Positions 20,567-30,822 of a stretch of 64,000 nt of DNA are shown piece after piece (the stretch's first letter is position 1; each line of letters opens with the position of its first letter). Source of the stretch: Actinomycetota bacterium. GTDB lineage: Bacteria; Actinomycetota; Actinomycetes; S36-B12; UBA5976. Where the stretch lies: positions 77,493 through 141,492 of the forward strand of contig JAPLBY010000029.1 in NCBI GenBank assembly GCA_026392515.1. The letters run 5' to 3'. Below the pieces are notes generated by a model. That model had not been told where the DNA came from and did not search any database. It saw nothing but the letters and a program-made list of their open reading frames with translations. The position numbers and the translations under genes are program-made.

Positions 20567-21973
20567 ATGAGTGGACCAATTTCACGAATTGCTCAGGCAG
20601 TTTCTGAAGGCAAGTTAACGCCAACCCAAACGGTTACCAGAGCTTTGCAAAACATTGAGTCAAGTAATCCCACTCTCAACTACATGGCTCAACATTGTGC
20701 GGAAACTGCCCTTGAAGCCGCCGCTAGTCACTCAGTCGCCGGAGTTCTGGCAGGAGTTCCAGTTTTAGTAAAAGACTTAGAGCAAGTTATTGGTCTACCC
20801 ACTCGTAAAGGCAGCCTGGCACTTGCAGATGCGCCGCCCGAGAAAGTTGACGGAACAGTGGTTGCTCGATTAAAGGCAGCCGGAGCAATTGTTGTAGGTA
20901 AGACAACGCTTCCGGAATTTGCAATCGAGGGTTACACAGCTAATCGCGCAACCGGAGTAACTCACAATCCTTGGAATCTTGAATTGTCTCCTGGTGGTTC
21001 AAGTGGAGGTTCGGCAGCTGCAATTAGTGCTGGCGTAGTTCCAATTGCCACGGCAACTGATGGCGGGGGATCAATCCGAATTCCAGCTGCATTTTGCGGA
21101 TTGGTTGGATTGAAACCATCTAACGGAATTATCGGTCGTTGGCCAACCCAAGACTGGATAGATTTTTCAACGGAAGGTCCGTTTGCCACCACAGTTAGTG
21201 ACCTTCGATTACTGATGTCAGTTATTGCAGGTGTAGCAAATGGTGATCCAATTGGCGAAGTTGGAATGCGGCCACAGGACTATTTGAATTTCCAGAATCA
21301 GACGCCAACAAAGATTTACGCAGCTACCAGAACTTCAGACTTTGGTGCTTTGCCGAATGAATTAGAACAAGTCTTTCGCGGCGCAGTTGCCGAACTAAGT
21401 GGTCAACTAAATCAACAAGTTACTTGGATAGAGCCTGGATCGCTTTTTGGTACCGCAGATCCTGATTTGGACTGGTTCACTATGGCAACCGCAGAGCACT
21501 TGGTATCACTTGGTCGGGATTGGGTGGTTGAAAACTTTGATCTCCTGCATCCAGCGAGCCAGGAGTTCTTCACCCAAGGTATGAATGCAGATTTAGATGA
21601 GTACCTGGAAGCCCGTCGTCGCAGATTTGAATATGTGCGAGTCATGGATGAACTGCTAACCGGAAATTCAATTTTGTTAACACCAACTGTCGCAGAAATT
21701 GGTTGGTTTGCCGATGGCCGATTGTCCCCAGATTCGCCAGCGGCGCTTTCACCGCCAGAGAGTTATTCAACAGCGCTGCAAAACATAATTGGGCATCCTG
21801 CGATATCGTTGCCACTACCTGTTATGAGCAGTGGCCTGCCGGGTGCTTTACAAATTACAGCCGGAAGATATCGCGAAGACTTATTACTTGATATGGCGCA
21901 AAATTGGGAACGCACAAACCCTTGGCAACTTAACGCTACGGGTTACGACGCCTTCGATGCTTTTCTAGATTAA
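20567..21973 (+). CDS. Amidase (amidase signature family)
   Basis: LSPGGSSGGSAAAISAGVVPIATATDGGGSIRIPAAFCGLVGLKPS amidase signature; ATG at 20567 preferred over upstream TTG. Confidence 0.92.
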   Translation: MSGPISRIAQAVSEGKLTPTQTVTRALQNIESSNPTLNYMAQHCAETALEAAASHSVAGVLAGVPVLVKDLEQVIGLPTRKGSLALADAPPEKVDGTVVARLKAAGAIVVGKTTLPEFAIEGYTANRATGVTHNPWNLELSPGGSSGGSAAAISAGVVPIATATDGGGSIRIPAAFCGLVGLKPSNGIIGRWPTQDWIDFSTEGPFATTVSDLRLLMSVIAGVANGDPIGEVGMRPQDYLNFQNQTPTKIYAATRTSDFGALPNELEQVFRGAVAELSGQLNQQVTWIEPGSLFGTADPDLDWFTMATAEHLVSLGRDWVVENFDLLHPASQEFFTQGMNADLDEYLEARRRRFEYVRVMDELLTGNSILLTPTVAEIGWFADGRLSPDSPAALSPPESYSTALQNIIGHPAISLPLPVMSSGLPGALQITAGRYREDLLLDMAQNWERTNPWQLNATGYDAFDAFLD

Positions 21974-21982
21974 AGACAATCG

Positions 21983-22948
21983 TTACGAAGGTGCCATAAC
22001 GCTAAGCAAGTCATAAATCACGTGTGAGGCGGCAATGCCTGTCATCTGAGCATGATCGTAAGCCGGCGCAACTTCAACGACATCTGCGCCAACAATGTTC
22101 ATGTCACCAAATGAACGAATCACCTTTAGCAATTCCCGACTAGTTAAGCCGCCAGCTTCTGGAGTTCCAGTTCCAGGTGCATGCGATGGATCCAGCACAT
22201 CGATATCAATTGACACATACATTGGTCGGTTTTGAACCCGTTCGCGAATCTTGTCGATTGCACCCTGTGGCCCAATGTCTTCAAATTCAACTGACGAGAA
22301 GATTTCAAAACCTAAACTCTTGTCTTGATCTAAGTCTTTGGCAGAATAAAGCGGTCCACGAATGCCAACATGCATCGAACCTTCTTTATCAATTAGTCCT
22401 TCTTCAGATGCACGCCTAAATGGTGTTCCGTGCGTGTAATCCTCACCGAAGTAGGAATCCCAGGTATCAAGGTGGGCGTCAAAGTGCACCACGCTAATTG
22501 GGCCATGCTTTGCAGCCATAGTGCGCAATAGCGGCAGGGCAATGGTGTGATCGCCACCGATGGTAATCAATCGCTTTGCTCGTTCGTGGAGCGCTCTAGA
22601 GCCGCGCTCAATCTGAGAGATCGCTTCTTCAATGTGAAATGGATTGGCCGCAATGTCGCCAGCATCTGCAACTTGCTGTGAGGCAAACGGTGACTTGCTA
22701 CCAGCCGGATTGAAAGGGCGAAGTAAGCGCGAAGATTCGCGAACATGGCTTGGGCCAAATCTGGCGCCAGGTCGGTAGCTGACTCCGGTATCAAATGGAA
22801 TGCCCACCAAAGCCACATCAACGTCAGATACTTCATCGATAAACGGCAGGCGTGCAAATGTTCCCAAGCCGGCATATCGAGGAACTTGAGTTGCATCCAC
22901 CTGACCAACAACATCTCCGGTAAGTAATCGCGGCAGTGAGTTTTCCAT
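21983..22948 (-). CDS. Agmatinase/ureohydrolase (arginase) family protein
   Basis: [42 protein letters not shown] metal-binding motifs; substrate not determinable by eye. Confidence 0.9.
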   Translation of the reverse strand: MENSLPRLLTGDVVGQVDATQVPRYAGLGTFARLPFIDEVSDVDVALVGIPFDTGVSYRPGARFGPSHVRESSRLLRPFNPAGSKSPFASQQVADAGDIAANPFHIEEAISQIERGSRALHERAKRLITIGGDHTIALPLLRTMAAKHGPISVVHFDAHLDTWDSYFGEDYTHGTPFRRASEEGLIDKEGSMHVGIRGPLYSAKDLDQDKSLGFEIFSSVEFEDIGPQGAIDKIRERVQNRPMYVSIDIDVLDPSHAPGTGTPEAGGLTSRELLKVIRSFGDMNIVGADVVEVAPAYDHAQMTGIAASHVIYDLLSVMAPS

Positions 22949-23043
22949 TTTGGCTCCAGATCTCGGGCTGATTCCCTTAATTTAGTGCAAAGAGTAGCCA
23001 GCAGTCAGGAACCACAGGACATTTAACCTACTCGCCTCTAGAG

Positions 23044-23622
23044 TTGCTAGTTATGCACGCGATGTCGACCATTGAGCTCATGCAAGAGTGGGCCCGAATG
23101 TCAGTTTGGATGATGGGTCCTTTGGCTTTAATTCTGGCAGCGCGCACTCGCCAAAGCTTTGGATTCGTTCTTATCAGCGTTACTAGTTTTCTTGCTGTCT
23201 GGGTTGCATTAAGCATTCCGATTGGACTTGCAATGTCGGCATTGCACAGATTTGATCACCGGTATATTTCGGTGGTATTGCTCGGGATCGCTGGGGCATA
23301 TCAATTTTCACGTAGACACGAAGGTGCAGTTTTGAATTGCATGAAGACTAGTGAAAACAATTTATTTTTTGGACTGCGAACTGGTTGGACCTGTTTCGTG
23401 GCCTGTGGTCCGTTAATGATTGCAGCTTATGCGATTATGCCAACTACACCGTGGCTGATGGTTGGCATCACAGTAGTAATGGTTGCCGAATTCATATCTA
23501 GCAATCGACTATTAGTTGCCCGCTCAATCGGATTGATTTCAGCCGTAGCTGCAATTGGAATCTTGTTTCTGGCTGGGCCAATTTCATTTGGTGACTTCCC
23601 AACAATTGGGCAGCACCACTAG
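23044..23622 (+). CDS. DUF2182-like integral membrane protein
   Basis: Multiple TM segments; GIAGAYQFSRRHEGAVLNCM...GLRTGWTCFVACGPLM pattern reminiscent of DUF2182. Confidence 0.5.
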   Translation: MLVMHAMSTIELMQEWARMSVWMMGPLALILAARTRQSFGFVLISVTSFLAVWVALSIPIGLAMSALHRFDHRYISVVLLGIAGAYQFSRRHEGAVLNCMKTSENNLFFGLRTGWTCFVACGPLMIAAYAIMPTTPWLMVGITVVMVAEFISSNRLLVARSIGLISAVAAIGILFLAGPISFGDFPTIGQHH

Positions 23623-23631
23623 TCAAACGTT

Positions 23632-24177
23632 TTAGGCTGTTGGCCTAACGTCCATATCTTCACCAGTGGCGACATCGCCAACTTCGACTAACACGATCTG
23701 TTCTGGATGCTCGGCAATGTAAGACCGGGCACCTTGATCGCCGGTTGCACTCTTGATTAATTCTGGCCAAGTGGAACTTGCAAACTTCACTGGGTGACCG
23801 CGCTTTGCATCATAGGCAGCAACCACGATCTCACCAGGGGCATTTACAATTCGAGTCACGGCGTCTGAAGTAAGTCCCGGTAAGTCAACTAATGAAACAA
23901 CAACTTCATCAATTTCTGATTCGGCATTCAAATGCTTTAAGCCAACCTGAAGCGACGAACCCATTCCAGTTGCCCAGTCTTGGTTTTCCAAAACAGTCGC
24001 GCCAGGGACTTCACCAAGCCAGGCACCAAGTACTACGAAGACTGGATTGCAGCCAGCTTCGGCCAAAACATTTACTGCTCGATCGACTAGTCGTTCACCG
24101 TTGTGAACATACGGAGCCTTTGGTCCGCCAAAGCGCTTACCTTCACCAGCAGCCAGAACTAACCCAGCAGTTGTCAT
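23632..24177 (-). CDS. MobA/MocA-like nucleotidyltransferase (molybdenum cofactor NTP-transferase)
   Basis: MTTAGLVLAAGEGKRFGGPK N-terminus, LVDLPGLTSDAVTRI; 4-bp overlap with xdhC-like gene; start at internal ATG. Confidence 0.85.
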   Translation of the reverse strand: MTTAGLVLAAGEGKRFGGPKAPYVHNGERLVDRAVNVLAEAGCNPVFVVLGAWLGEVPGATVLENQDWATGMGSSLQVGLKHLNAESEIDEVVVSLVDLPGLTSDAVTRIVNAPGEIVVAAYDAKRGHPVKFASSTWPELIKSATGDQGARSYIAEHPEQIVLVEVGDVATGEDMDVRPTA

Positions 24178-25280
24178 CGCGGTGCGCCAGGGTGAATCGT
24201 GCCATCTGTTTGTGCCAAGTTCTTTCCGGAGCCGCCCCAACGATCCTGAATCACTTCAGCCAAAATCGAGATCGCAGTTTCTTCTGGCGTACGTGCGCCA
24301 AGATCCAGGCCGATCGGGGACTTTACACGATTCAAATCTTCTGGATCAACACCAGCTTCAATCAGACGAGCAACGCGATCGTTATGTGTTTTACGAGAGC
24401 CCATTGCGCCAATGTAGGCAGCTTTTGTCTTTAGCGCCTCAATAACAACTGGAACATCAAATTTAGGATCATGGGTCAAAATGCAGATGACAGTGCGGGA
24501 ATCAATTTCTTGCGTTGCCAGCCAACGATGTGGCCAATCGTTCACAACTTCATCAGCATCCGGGAAACGTTTCTTTGTGGCAAACACTTCGCGCGCGTCA
24601 CAGACTGTCACGTGAAAACCTAAGAATTTTCCAGCTTTTGCTACCGCAGCAGCAAAATCGATCGCACCGAACACAAGCATTCGAGGCTTTGGTGCAAATG
24701 TGGAAACGAAGATTTCTAGGTCACCCTCAAGACGTTCGCCGTCAGATCCGTAATGCAAAAACCCGGTTGTTCCAGATTCCAAAAGTCCAAGCACGTCAGC
24801 GCCAACTGCAGAGTTAAGGCGATCGCTACCAAGGTCTCCTGCAGTTCGATCCGGCCAAACAACTAGGTGCTTACCAACATGGGCAGTTCCATTAACTACT
24901 GTTGCAACAGCAACCGGCTGATCCGCTTGCACACTGGCGTAAAGATCTGGAAGTTCTGGCCAAGTCTCGGTAGAGATTTGCTCGACGAAAACTTCAAGGA
25001 TTCCGCCACATGTTAAACCAACGGCAAATGCGTCATCATTACTAATTCCGTATTTTTCAAACTGTGGGACACCATCGGCAATTACCTCGCCAGCCATTTC
25101 ATAAACAGCGCCTTCAATACAGCCACCACTAACTGAGCCAACTGCTTCACCTGCGGCATTAACCAACATTGATGCACCAGCGGGACGTGGAGCTGATCGC
25201 CAAGTACGAACCACGGTTGCCATTGCGGTGGTGTCGCCAGAGTTGTATGCGGCGATTAAGTCGTCGAGTACTTCTTTCAA
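24174..25280 (-). CDS. XdhC/CoxI family protein
   Basis: TWRSAPRPAGASMLVNAAGEAVGSVSGGCIEGAVYE; C-terminal Rossmann YIGAMGSRKTHNDRVARLIEAG, SPIGLDLGARTPEETAISILAE. Confidence 0.92.
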   Translation of the reverse strand: MKEVLDDLIAAYNSGDTTAMATVVRTWRSAPRPAGASMLVNAAGEAVGSVSGGCIEGAVYEMAGEVIADGVPQFEKYGISNDDAFAVGLTCGGILEVFVEQISTETWPELPDLYASVQADQPVAVATVVNGTAHVGKHLVVWPDRTAGDLGSDRLNSAVGADVLGLLESGTTGFLHYGSDGERLEGDLEIFVSTFAPKPRMLVFGAIDFAAAVAKAGKFLGFHVTVCDAREVFATKKRFPDADEVVNDWPHRWLATQEIDSRTVICILTHDPKFDVPVVIEALKTKAAYIGAMGSRKTHNDRVARLIEAGVDPEDLNRVKSPIGLDLGARTPEETAISILAEVIQDRWGGSGKNLAQTDGTIHPGAPR

Positions 25281-25351
25281 GATGATGTCCTATGTTTATG
25301 GCGTGTATCTAGGGCGAATACTAAGAGGTGAATTGTCGGCTTTCCATAACC

Positions 25352-26548
25352 CTAGGGCAGATTGAGCCACGGCACTATCTGGCCGGCATCTGCCCCGCTG
25401 GGTGGCAGCACTGCGTAACCATCTGCTTTAACAAAGCCTCGCAACATAGAAGAATCTAAGTGCTCAAGTGGGGTTGCAATGTTGGATTCAATCGAACACA
25501 GTGCAAGGCGAACCTCGCGCGCTGGTCCCTTTAAGTCCGTGCTCAGTTCGCAAGTTTCAAGTTCAGGCAGCGGCTGACCGTTAGCGCCAGCAATGAATGG
25601 CACTGCCAAGCTCAATAATCCGATGACCGCAGACTGTGGATTGCCTGGCAGGCCAATTAAATGTCGATTGCCAATCTTTGCCAACAACTGGTGATAGCCA
25701 GGTCTAACTAATACGGCATCAATAATGAAGCTGCCACCAGCGTCAACGATTGCGTTATGCAAATGATCTACCGGTCCAGCAGCGGTGCCACCAGTGGTCA
25801 CAATCAAATCTGCTTTGGATTGTGAAATTGCAACGAAATGATCTTCTAAAGTATCTGCGACCAGCTTTACTTGATTCAACTCGGCGCCGATGTAGTCAAT
25901 CCAAAGTGGCAACTGTGGGCCGAGTGAATCTCTAACTTTTCCATCGCGAGATGGGCCAGAACTTAATAACTCATCACCAAAGACGAATACATCAATAACA
26001 ATTTTCTTGAAAACCTTTAACTCGTCATGACCACCGGCTGCAGCAACACCAATTATTGCTGGTGTTAGTTTTGTACCTTTTGGAATCAGTACGTCGCCAG
26101 TCTTGGCCTCGTAACCACTCGGCCTGACATCATGGAAGTAGGGAAGTGCACCAGAGTCATCTAGAAGTCCAGCAGCACCATCGATTGCAATTACTTTCTC
26201 GCCGTCGATCTGACTTTCTTCATCTTTTAATGCAGCAGTAGCACCTTCTGGCATAACTGCGCCAGTTGCGATGTGAACACACTCACCACTGGACAAGCTT
26301 TCTACAAACTCATGTCCAGCGAGTGCATCTCCAACTCGCTGCCATGGACCCGGACCACTAACTGCCCAACCATCGATCCGTGATGCCGCGAACGGTGGCA
26401 TGTCACCTAAGGCAAGTACATCTTGGGAAAGTACATGACCGGATGCATCGGGCAATGGCAAAGTAACTGATGCGTTCGGGGAGGCACTTTGGTGCGCTAA
26501 CTGCCGGGCTTGCTCCCAGGTAACTTCGAACTCAGGGCCAGTAGTCAT
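25352..26548 (-). CDS. moeA: Molybdopterin molybdenumtransferase
   Basis: MPPFAASRIDGWAV, TGAVMPEGA, VTTGGTAAGPVDHLHNAI, GLPGNPQSAV. Confidence 0.93.
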   Translation of the reverse strand: MTTGPEFEVTWEQARQLAHQSASPNASVTLPLPDASGHVLSQDVLALGDMPPFAASRIDGWAVSGPGPWQRVGDALAGHEFVESLSSGECVHIATGAVMPEGATAALKDEESQIDGEKVIAIDGAAGLLDDSGALPYFHDVRPSGYEAKTGDVLIPKGTKLTPAIIGVAAAGGHDELKVFKKIVIDVFVFGDELLSSGPSRDGKVRDSLGPQLPLWIDYIGAELNQVKLVADTLEDHFVAISQSKADLIVTTGGTAAGPVDHLHNAIVDAGGSFIIDAVLVRPGYHQLLAKIGNRHLIGLPGNPQSAVIGLLSLAVPFIAGANGQPLPELETCELSTDLKGPAREVRLALCSIESNIATPLEHLDSSMLRGFVKADGYAVLPPSGADAGQIVPWLNLP

Positions 26549-26654
26549 CCCTCTATTGTTCTAGATTTTCACAATGCGAGACGTGTGCGCTGAAAAACCC
26601 ATTGAATTCGGGCTTGCAGTATCGCAATTGGAAAAATCCCCCGATAATAAAGGT

Positions 26655-27077
26655 ATGTCTAACGTCTCGGGGGCTTTTGTCACCACAGATCCGATTTCAG
26701 TTTCAGATCTGGCTGCCTTAGTTCGCTCCAATACCGCTGGAGCAATTGTTACGTTCTCTGGCGATGTTCGAGACAACGATCATGGCCGCTCCGTTTTGTC
26801 CCTTTCGTACGAAGCGCATCCAAGTGCCCAAGCTTTATTGGAAAAAGTTGCCAGCCAGATCGCCGGACAGTACGACGTTTTAAGTGTGGCAGTTGCGCAC
26901 CGTCATGGTGATATTGCAATCGGTGAGGCTGCGCTGATCGCCGCAGTAGCCGCAAAGCATCGCAAAGCAGCTTTCAATGCCTGCACTGCATTGGTTGATG
27001 AAGTAAAGGCACAAATTCCGATCTGGAAGCATCAGGTTTTTGCAGACGGCACCGATGAATGGGTGAACTGCGCATGA
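26655..27077 (+). CDS. moaE: Molybdopterin synthase catalytic subunit
   Basis: GAIVTFSGDVRDNDHGRSVLSLSYEAHPSA, AVAHRHGDIAIGEAALIAAVAAKHRKAAFNACTALVDEVKAQIPIWKHQVFADGTDEWVNC. Confidence 0.95.
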   Translation: MSNVSGAFVTTDPISVSDLAALVRSNTAGAIVTFSGDVRDNDHGRSVLSLSYEAHPSAQALLEKVASQIAGQYDVLSVAVAHRHGDIAIGEAALIAAVAAKHRKAAFNACTALVDEVKAQIPIWKHQVFADGTDEWVNCA

Positions 27078-28075
27078 GTAAGTTGATTGACACTTTTGGA
27101 CGCGTTCACCGCGACATTCGCGTTTCACTAACCGATCGCTGTAACTTGCGCTGCACATATTGCATGCCACATGACTTCGCAGCATGGATGCCAACCGAAG
27201 ATTTGCTAACCACTGATGAGTTAATGACAATTCTTGAAGTTGGAATCGAAGCTGGTATCGATGAAGTCCGCCTAACGGGTGGCGAACCATTACTGCGTCC
27301 AGACATCGTTGACATCGTGACACGCATTAATAGCCTTCCGAATCCGCCAAAACTTTCATTAACAACAAACGGAATCCGTTTAGCCGCGCTCGCGCAACCG
27401 CTTAAAGATGCAGGCTTAGAGCGCGTAAACGTTTCGTTAGACACATTGAGCGCCGAACGCTTCAAGTCAATGACTTATCGTGATCGCTTTGATGATGTTC
27501 TTAAGGGTTTGAAGGCTGCGCGTGATGCTGATTTAACCCCAATCAAAATCAACACTGTGTTGATGCCCGGTGTAAATGATGATGAAGCAGTTGGACTTCT
27601 TAAGTGGGCCCTTGATGAAGGCTTCAAACTTCGATTCATTGAACAGATGCCTCTGGATGCCGGTGGCATTTGGGACCGCTCAACCATGGTTACCGCTGAT
27701 GATGTATTCCATGCTTTGAATCCGGTTTTCTCGTTAACACCTGTCGAAGCCCGAGGCTCAGCACCTGCCGAAGAATTTTTGATCAATGGTGGACCTGAGA
27801 CGGTTGGAATTATCGCAAGTGTTACTCGTCCGTTCTGTGGATCCTGTGATCGCCTTCGCTTAACTTCGGATGGTCAATTACGTTCCTGCCTGTTTGCAAC
27901 CAGTGAAATGGATCTGCGTTTAGTGCTTCGTGAATCTGATGGAACTGACGAAGAAAAGCGTGCTGAAATCGCATCCCGTTTTGGCAAGACAGTTTTGGCG
28001 AAATTGCCAGGACATGGAATTAATGACCCAAGCTTTATTCAGCCAGCAAGGCCAATGTCGGCAATAGGCGGTTAG
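27074..28075 (+). CDS. moaA: GTP 3',8-cyclase MoaA
   Basis: Radical SAM CX3CX2C (DRCNLRCTYCMP), RLTGGEPLLRPD, C-terminal CGSCDRLRLTSDGQLRSCLF. Confidence 0.97.
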   Translation: MSKLIDTFGRVHRDIRVSLTDRCNLRCTYCMPHDFAAWMPTEDLLTTDELMTILEVGIEAGIDEVRLTGGEPLLRPDIVDIVTRINSLPNPPKLSLTTNGIRLAALAQPLKDAGLERVNVSLDTLSAERFKSMTYRDRFDDVLKGLKAARDADLTPIKINTVLMPGVNDDEAVGLLKWALDEGFKLRFIEQMPLDAGGIWDRSTMVTADDVFHALNPVFSLTPVEARGSAPAEEFLINGGPETVGIIASVTRPFCGSCDRLRLTSDGQLRSCLFATSEMDLRLVLRESDGTDEEKRAEIASRFGKTVLAKLPGHGINDPSFIQPARPMSAIGG

Positions 28076-28078
28076 TTC

Positions 28079-28318
28079 GTGGCTGTAACAGTTAGATTCT
28101 TTGCTGCAGCACGCGCTGCCGCAGGAGTAAACGAAATCACTTTAGATTCATCATCAGCGATGCACATTCTGGATCAGGCAGCAGCGTTACATCCAAAGCT
28201 TGGGCAAGTTCTTCCACAATGCAGTTACTTACTGGATGAAGTATCTCTGCGAGATTTAAGCGTTCAAGTTGCAGACGGCTCAACACTCGATGTTTTGCCT
28301 CCCTTTGCCGGAGGGTGA
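28079..28318 (+). CDS. moaD: MoaD/ThiS family sulfur carrier protein
   Basis: VTVRFFAAARAAAGVNE..., C-terminal LPPFAGG; follows moaA. Confidence 0.9.
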   Translation: MAVTVRFFAAARAAAGVNEITLDSSSAMHILDQAAALHPKLGQVLPQCSYLLDEVSLRDLSVQVADGSTLDVLPPFAGG

Positions 28319-28319
28319 G

Positions 28320-29069
28320 TTGCTGAATTTACAAACTACAGATTACTTAATCGCACTGTGCTTAATGTTCGGCGCGATTCTTTACACCTCTGTTGGACAT
28401 GCCGGATCTTCGGTTTACATCGCAATCATGTCGCTATTTGGGGTTCCAGCCCAGGTCATAAAGCCAACCGCACTTGTTTTAAACATCATCGTTTCCTCCT
28501 ACACAAGCTTTAGATACATCTCGGCAAAACTTTTTGATCTAAAGCTTTATCTTCCACTTGCAGTCGGTGCGATACCTATGGCTTTCATTGGTGGCTCAAT
28601 CAATCTTCCGGGAGATATCTACAAGCCAATTGTTGGATTCATCCTGTTGTTTGCAGGCATCATGTTTCTGTTTCAACTCACGCCCAAGCAAACTGGAGAG
28701 CCAAAGCATCCACATGTTGCAATTTCGATTCTTACAGGTGCGTCAATCGGATTGCTCTCGGGATTAACTGGAACTGGCGGCGGAATCTTTTTATCACCGC
28801 TAATCATTTTCTTTGGCTGGACTTCAGTTAAGGGTGCATCGGGAACGGCTGCGCTGTTTATTCTTACGAATTCGGTTTTCGGCCTACTGGGACACATTTC
28901 TTCAGTCTCAAATCTTCCCGATGCAATGTGGATCTTTGCGCTCGCTGTAATCGTTGGTGCATTGATAGGTACTCGACTTGGAATCAAGCAATTCTCAAAT
29001 GATGGTGTCCGCCGAGCGTTAGGCGCAGTGCTGATAATTGCCAGCATGAAACTCATCTTTAATCTCTAG
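28320..29069 (+). CDS. Sulfite exporter TauE/SafE family protein
   Basis: Poly-TM; GHAGSSVYIAIMSLFG, TGASIGLLSGLTGTGGGIFLSPLIIFFGWTSVKGASGTAALFIL; TTG start inferred. Confidence 0.9.
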   Translation: MLNLQTTDYLIALCLMFGAILYTSVGHAGSSVYIAIMSLFGVPAQVIKPTALVLNIIVSSYTSFRYISAKLFDLKLYLPLAVGAIPMAFIGGSINLPGDIYKPIVGFILLFAGIMFLFQLTPKQTGEPKHPHVAISILTGASIGLLSGLTGTGGGIFLSPLIIFFGWTSVKGASGTAALFILTNSVFGLLGHISSVSNLPDAMWIFALAVIVGALIGTRLGIKQFSNDGVRRALGAVLIIASMKLIFNL

Positions 29070-29131
29070 AAATAAGACATAAATCGCAAAGACCCTAATT
29101 TAGGCGCATAATTGAGGGGTTAACTCGGGAG

Positions 29132-30022
29132 GTGAGTATGCCAAAGATTCTGGCATCGCGGATTGCAGAGCTGCAAAAATCTCGCACTCCATACGTACAC
29201 GCCCGTGTTGTACTCGCTGAAAAACCAACTTCAGCAAAGCCTGGCGATGAAGCGATCATTTTTGCTGATGGATCCATGGAAGGTTTTGTTGGGGGATCTT
29301 GCTCTGACTCAACTGTGCGATCCCAAAGCGTTTCCTTACTTGAAGAAGGAAATCCAATCCTGCTTCGCATTGCACCAATGCCTGAGGTTGATACTCAGTC
29401 AGGAAAACGAACTGTTCACAACCCATGCCTTTCCGGTGGAACTTTAGAGATATTTTTGGAGCCAATCATGCCCGCACCTGTCGTAGCAATTTATGGAGAT
29501 AGTCCCATTTCTGGCGCATTGCTAAAGCAAGGCCCTGTTGCTGGTTACGAAGTTGTCGAGTGGAGTTCTGACGTTGACTTGAACAACACTTTTGCAATCA
29601 TCGTTGCTGCCCATGGTCGCGAAGATGAAACTATGTTGCTTGAAGCGGCAGTCTTAGCTGGCGTTCCTTACGTTGGTTTAGTTGCAAGTCGTAAACGTGG
29701 CGCATCAGTAATCGACATGTTGACATTGACTCCTGAGCAAAAGGCTTCAATCTTTTCTCCAGCTGGTCTTGATATCGGAGCTAAGAAGCCAGATCACATC
29801 GCAATTTCAATTCTTGCTGAGATGGTTCAAGCTGCAGCAAATCAAGCCGAGTCCGCTCCAGCTAAGCCAGCTTTCGAAACTGCAATCGATCCAGTGTGCA
29901 ATATGACAGTGGCAATGTTGCCAGAATCTATTCACGCAGAAATCGAAGGTCAAACGGTTTGGTTCTGCGCACCTGGTTGCCTTAAGGCTTACTCAGCAAA
30001 TCCCGCTGCTTACGCCAGTTAA
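29132..30022 (+). CDS. XdhC/CoxI family protein with C-terminal YHS domain
   Basis: FVGGSCSDSTVRSQSVSLLEEG, Rossmann C-domain YVGLVASRKRGASVIDML, SPAGLDIGAKKPDHIAISILAEMV, then IDPVCNMTV...VWFCAPGCLKAYSANPAAY (YHS). Confidence 0.9.
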   Translation: MSMPKILASRIAELQKSRTPYVHARVVLAEKPTSAKPGDEAIIFADGSMEGFVGGSCSDSTVRSQSVSLLEEGNPILLRIAPMPEVDTQSGKRTVHNPCLSGGTLEIFLEPIMPAPVVAIYGDSPISGALLKQGPVAGYEVVEWSSDVDLNNTFAIIVAAHGREDETMLLEAAVLAGVPYVGLVASRKRGASVIDMLTLTPEQKASIFSPAGLDIGAKKPDHIAISILAEMVQAAANQAESAPAKPAFETAIDPVCNMTVAMLPESIHAEIEGQTVWFCAPGCLKAYSANPAAYAS

Positions 30023-30792
30023 AGAACTGCAACCTGCATTAACTGCTTGAAAGTTTCTTCACCTTCGCCAGTTATTGAAATCCTTGGGTCTGAACTATCA
30101 ATGCGTCCCCATAAATAAAGATCCATTGCTTCAGCGTCTCCAGATATGACCAAGCGCGCCGAAGCGTTCACTTGATCAGCAGCGGAAACTGTTGCGGCTT
30201 TATCTGTGAACTGCAGATCCCAAACCTGAGAACCAGACTTTGTTGTCGCAACAATCGAAACGATTCCAAAATCAACGTTAGGAACTTCTGGCCAAGACCC
30301 CATCAGTGGCAGAAAATCTAAAACTTCATCCACGCCATCTAGAGCTAAAGCTTCATCAATCTTGGTGATAGCGCCAACTGCCTGTTCGACATCAATGCGA
30401 TGGATTACGGTTTCATGTGCCATGCGGCGAAACCAAAAATCGACTGATTGGTCGCTGTGGTGCCAGGACCAAGTTGCGCGTTCAGGGCGATTAATGTCCA
30501 AGGCTTTAGTGATGGCATCAAATCCCCAAGACATGAATTCCATGAAGTCTTCGGTGCGGGGATAAGGCGCTAGATGTTCTTTGTTTTCCGCCTGACTTCC
30601 AGTTTCAACAACAAATGCCTGACCAAGGTAGACGTGCGCCATGTGTTTGGCTAAGTCCTTCGTCGTCCAACCTGGACAACTTGGGACTTCAACTGGAGTT
30701 CCAGGTATTGCTGCGGCCAATAGTCGGTAGTCAGCATTTAAGTGAATTAAGTATTGTTCTCTCGAAAGTTCGGTTCCGGCTACAGATCTCAT
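30019..30792 (-). CDS. Maleylpyruvate isomerase family mycothiol-dependent enzyme
   Basis: PVEVPSCPGWTTKDLAKHMAHVYL; RMAHETVIHRIDVEQAVG; LYLWGRIDSSD pattern of the MDMPI family. Confidence 0.85.
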   Translation of the reverse strand: MRSVAGTELSREQYLIHLNADYRLLAAAIPGTPVEVPSCPGWTTKDLAKHMAHVYLGQAFVVETGSQAENKEHLAPYPRTEDFMEFMSWGFDAITKALDINRPERATWSWHHSDQSVDFWFRRMAHETVIHRIDVEQAVGAITKIDEALALDGVDEVLDFLPLMGSWPEVPNVDFGIVSIVATTKSGSQVWDLQFTDKAATVSAADQVNASARLVISGDAEAMDLYLWGRIDSSDPRISITGEGEETFKQLMQVAVL

Positions 30793-30822
30793 GTGCCTAA
30801 GCCTACGGATTAGACTTTGAAC

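Noticed and set aside
23892-24434. 180-aa plus-strand ORF across the MobA-like/XdhC junction
   Set aside because: Gln/His/Leu-rich translation antisense to two recognised genes.
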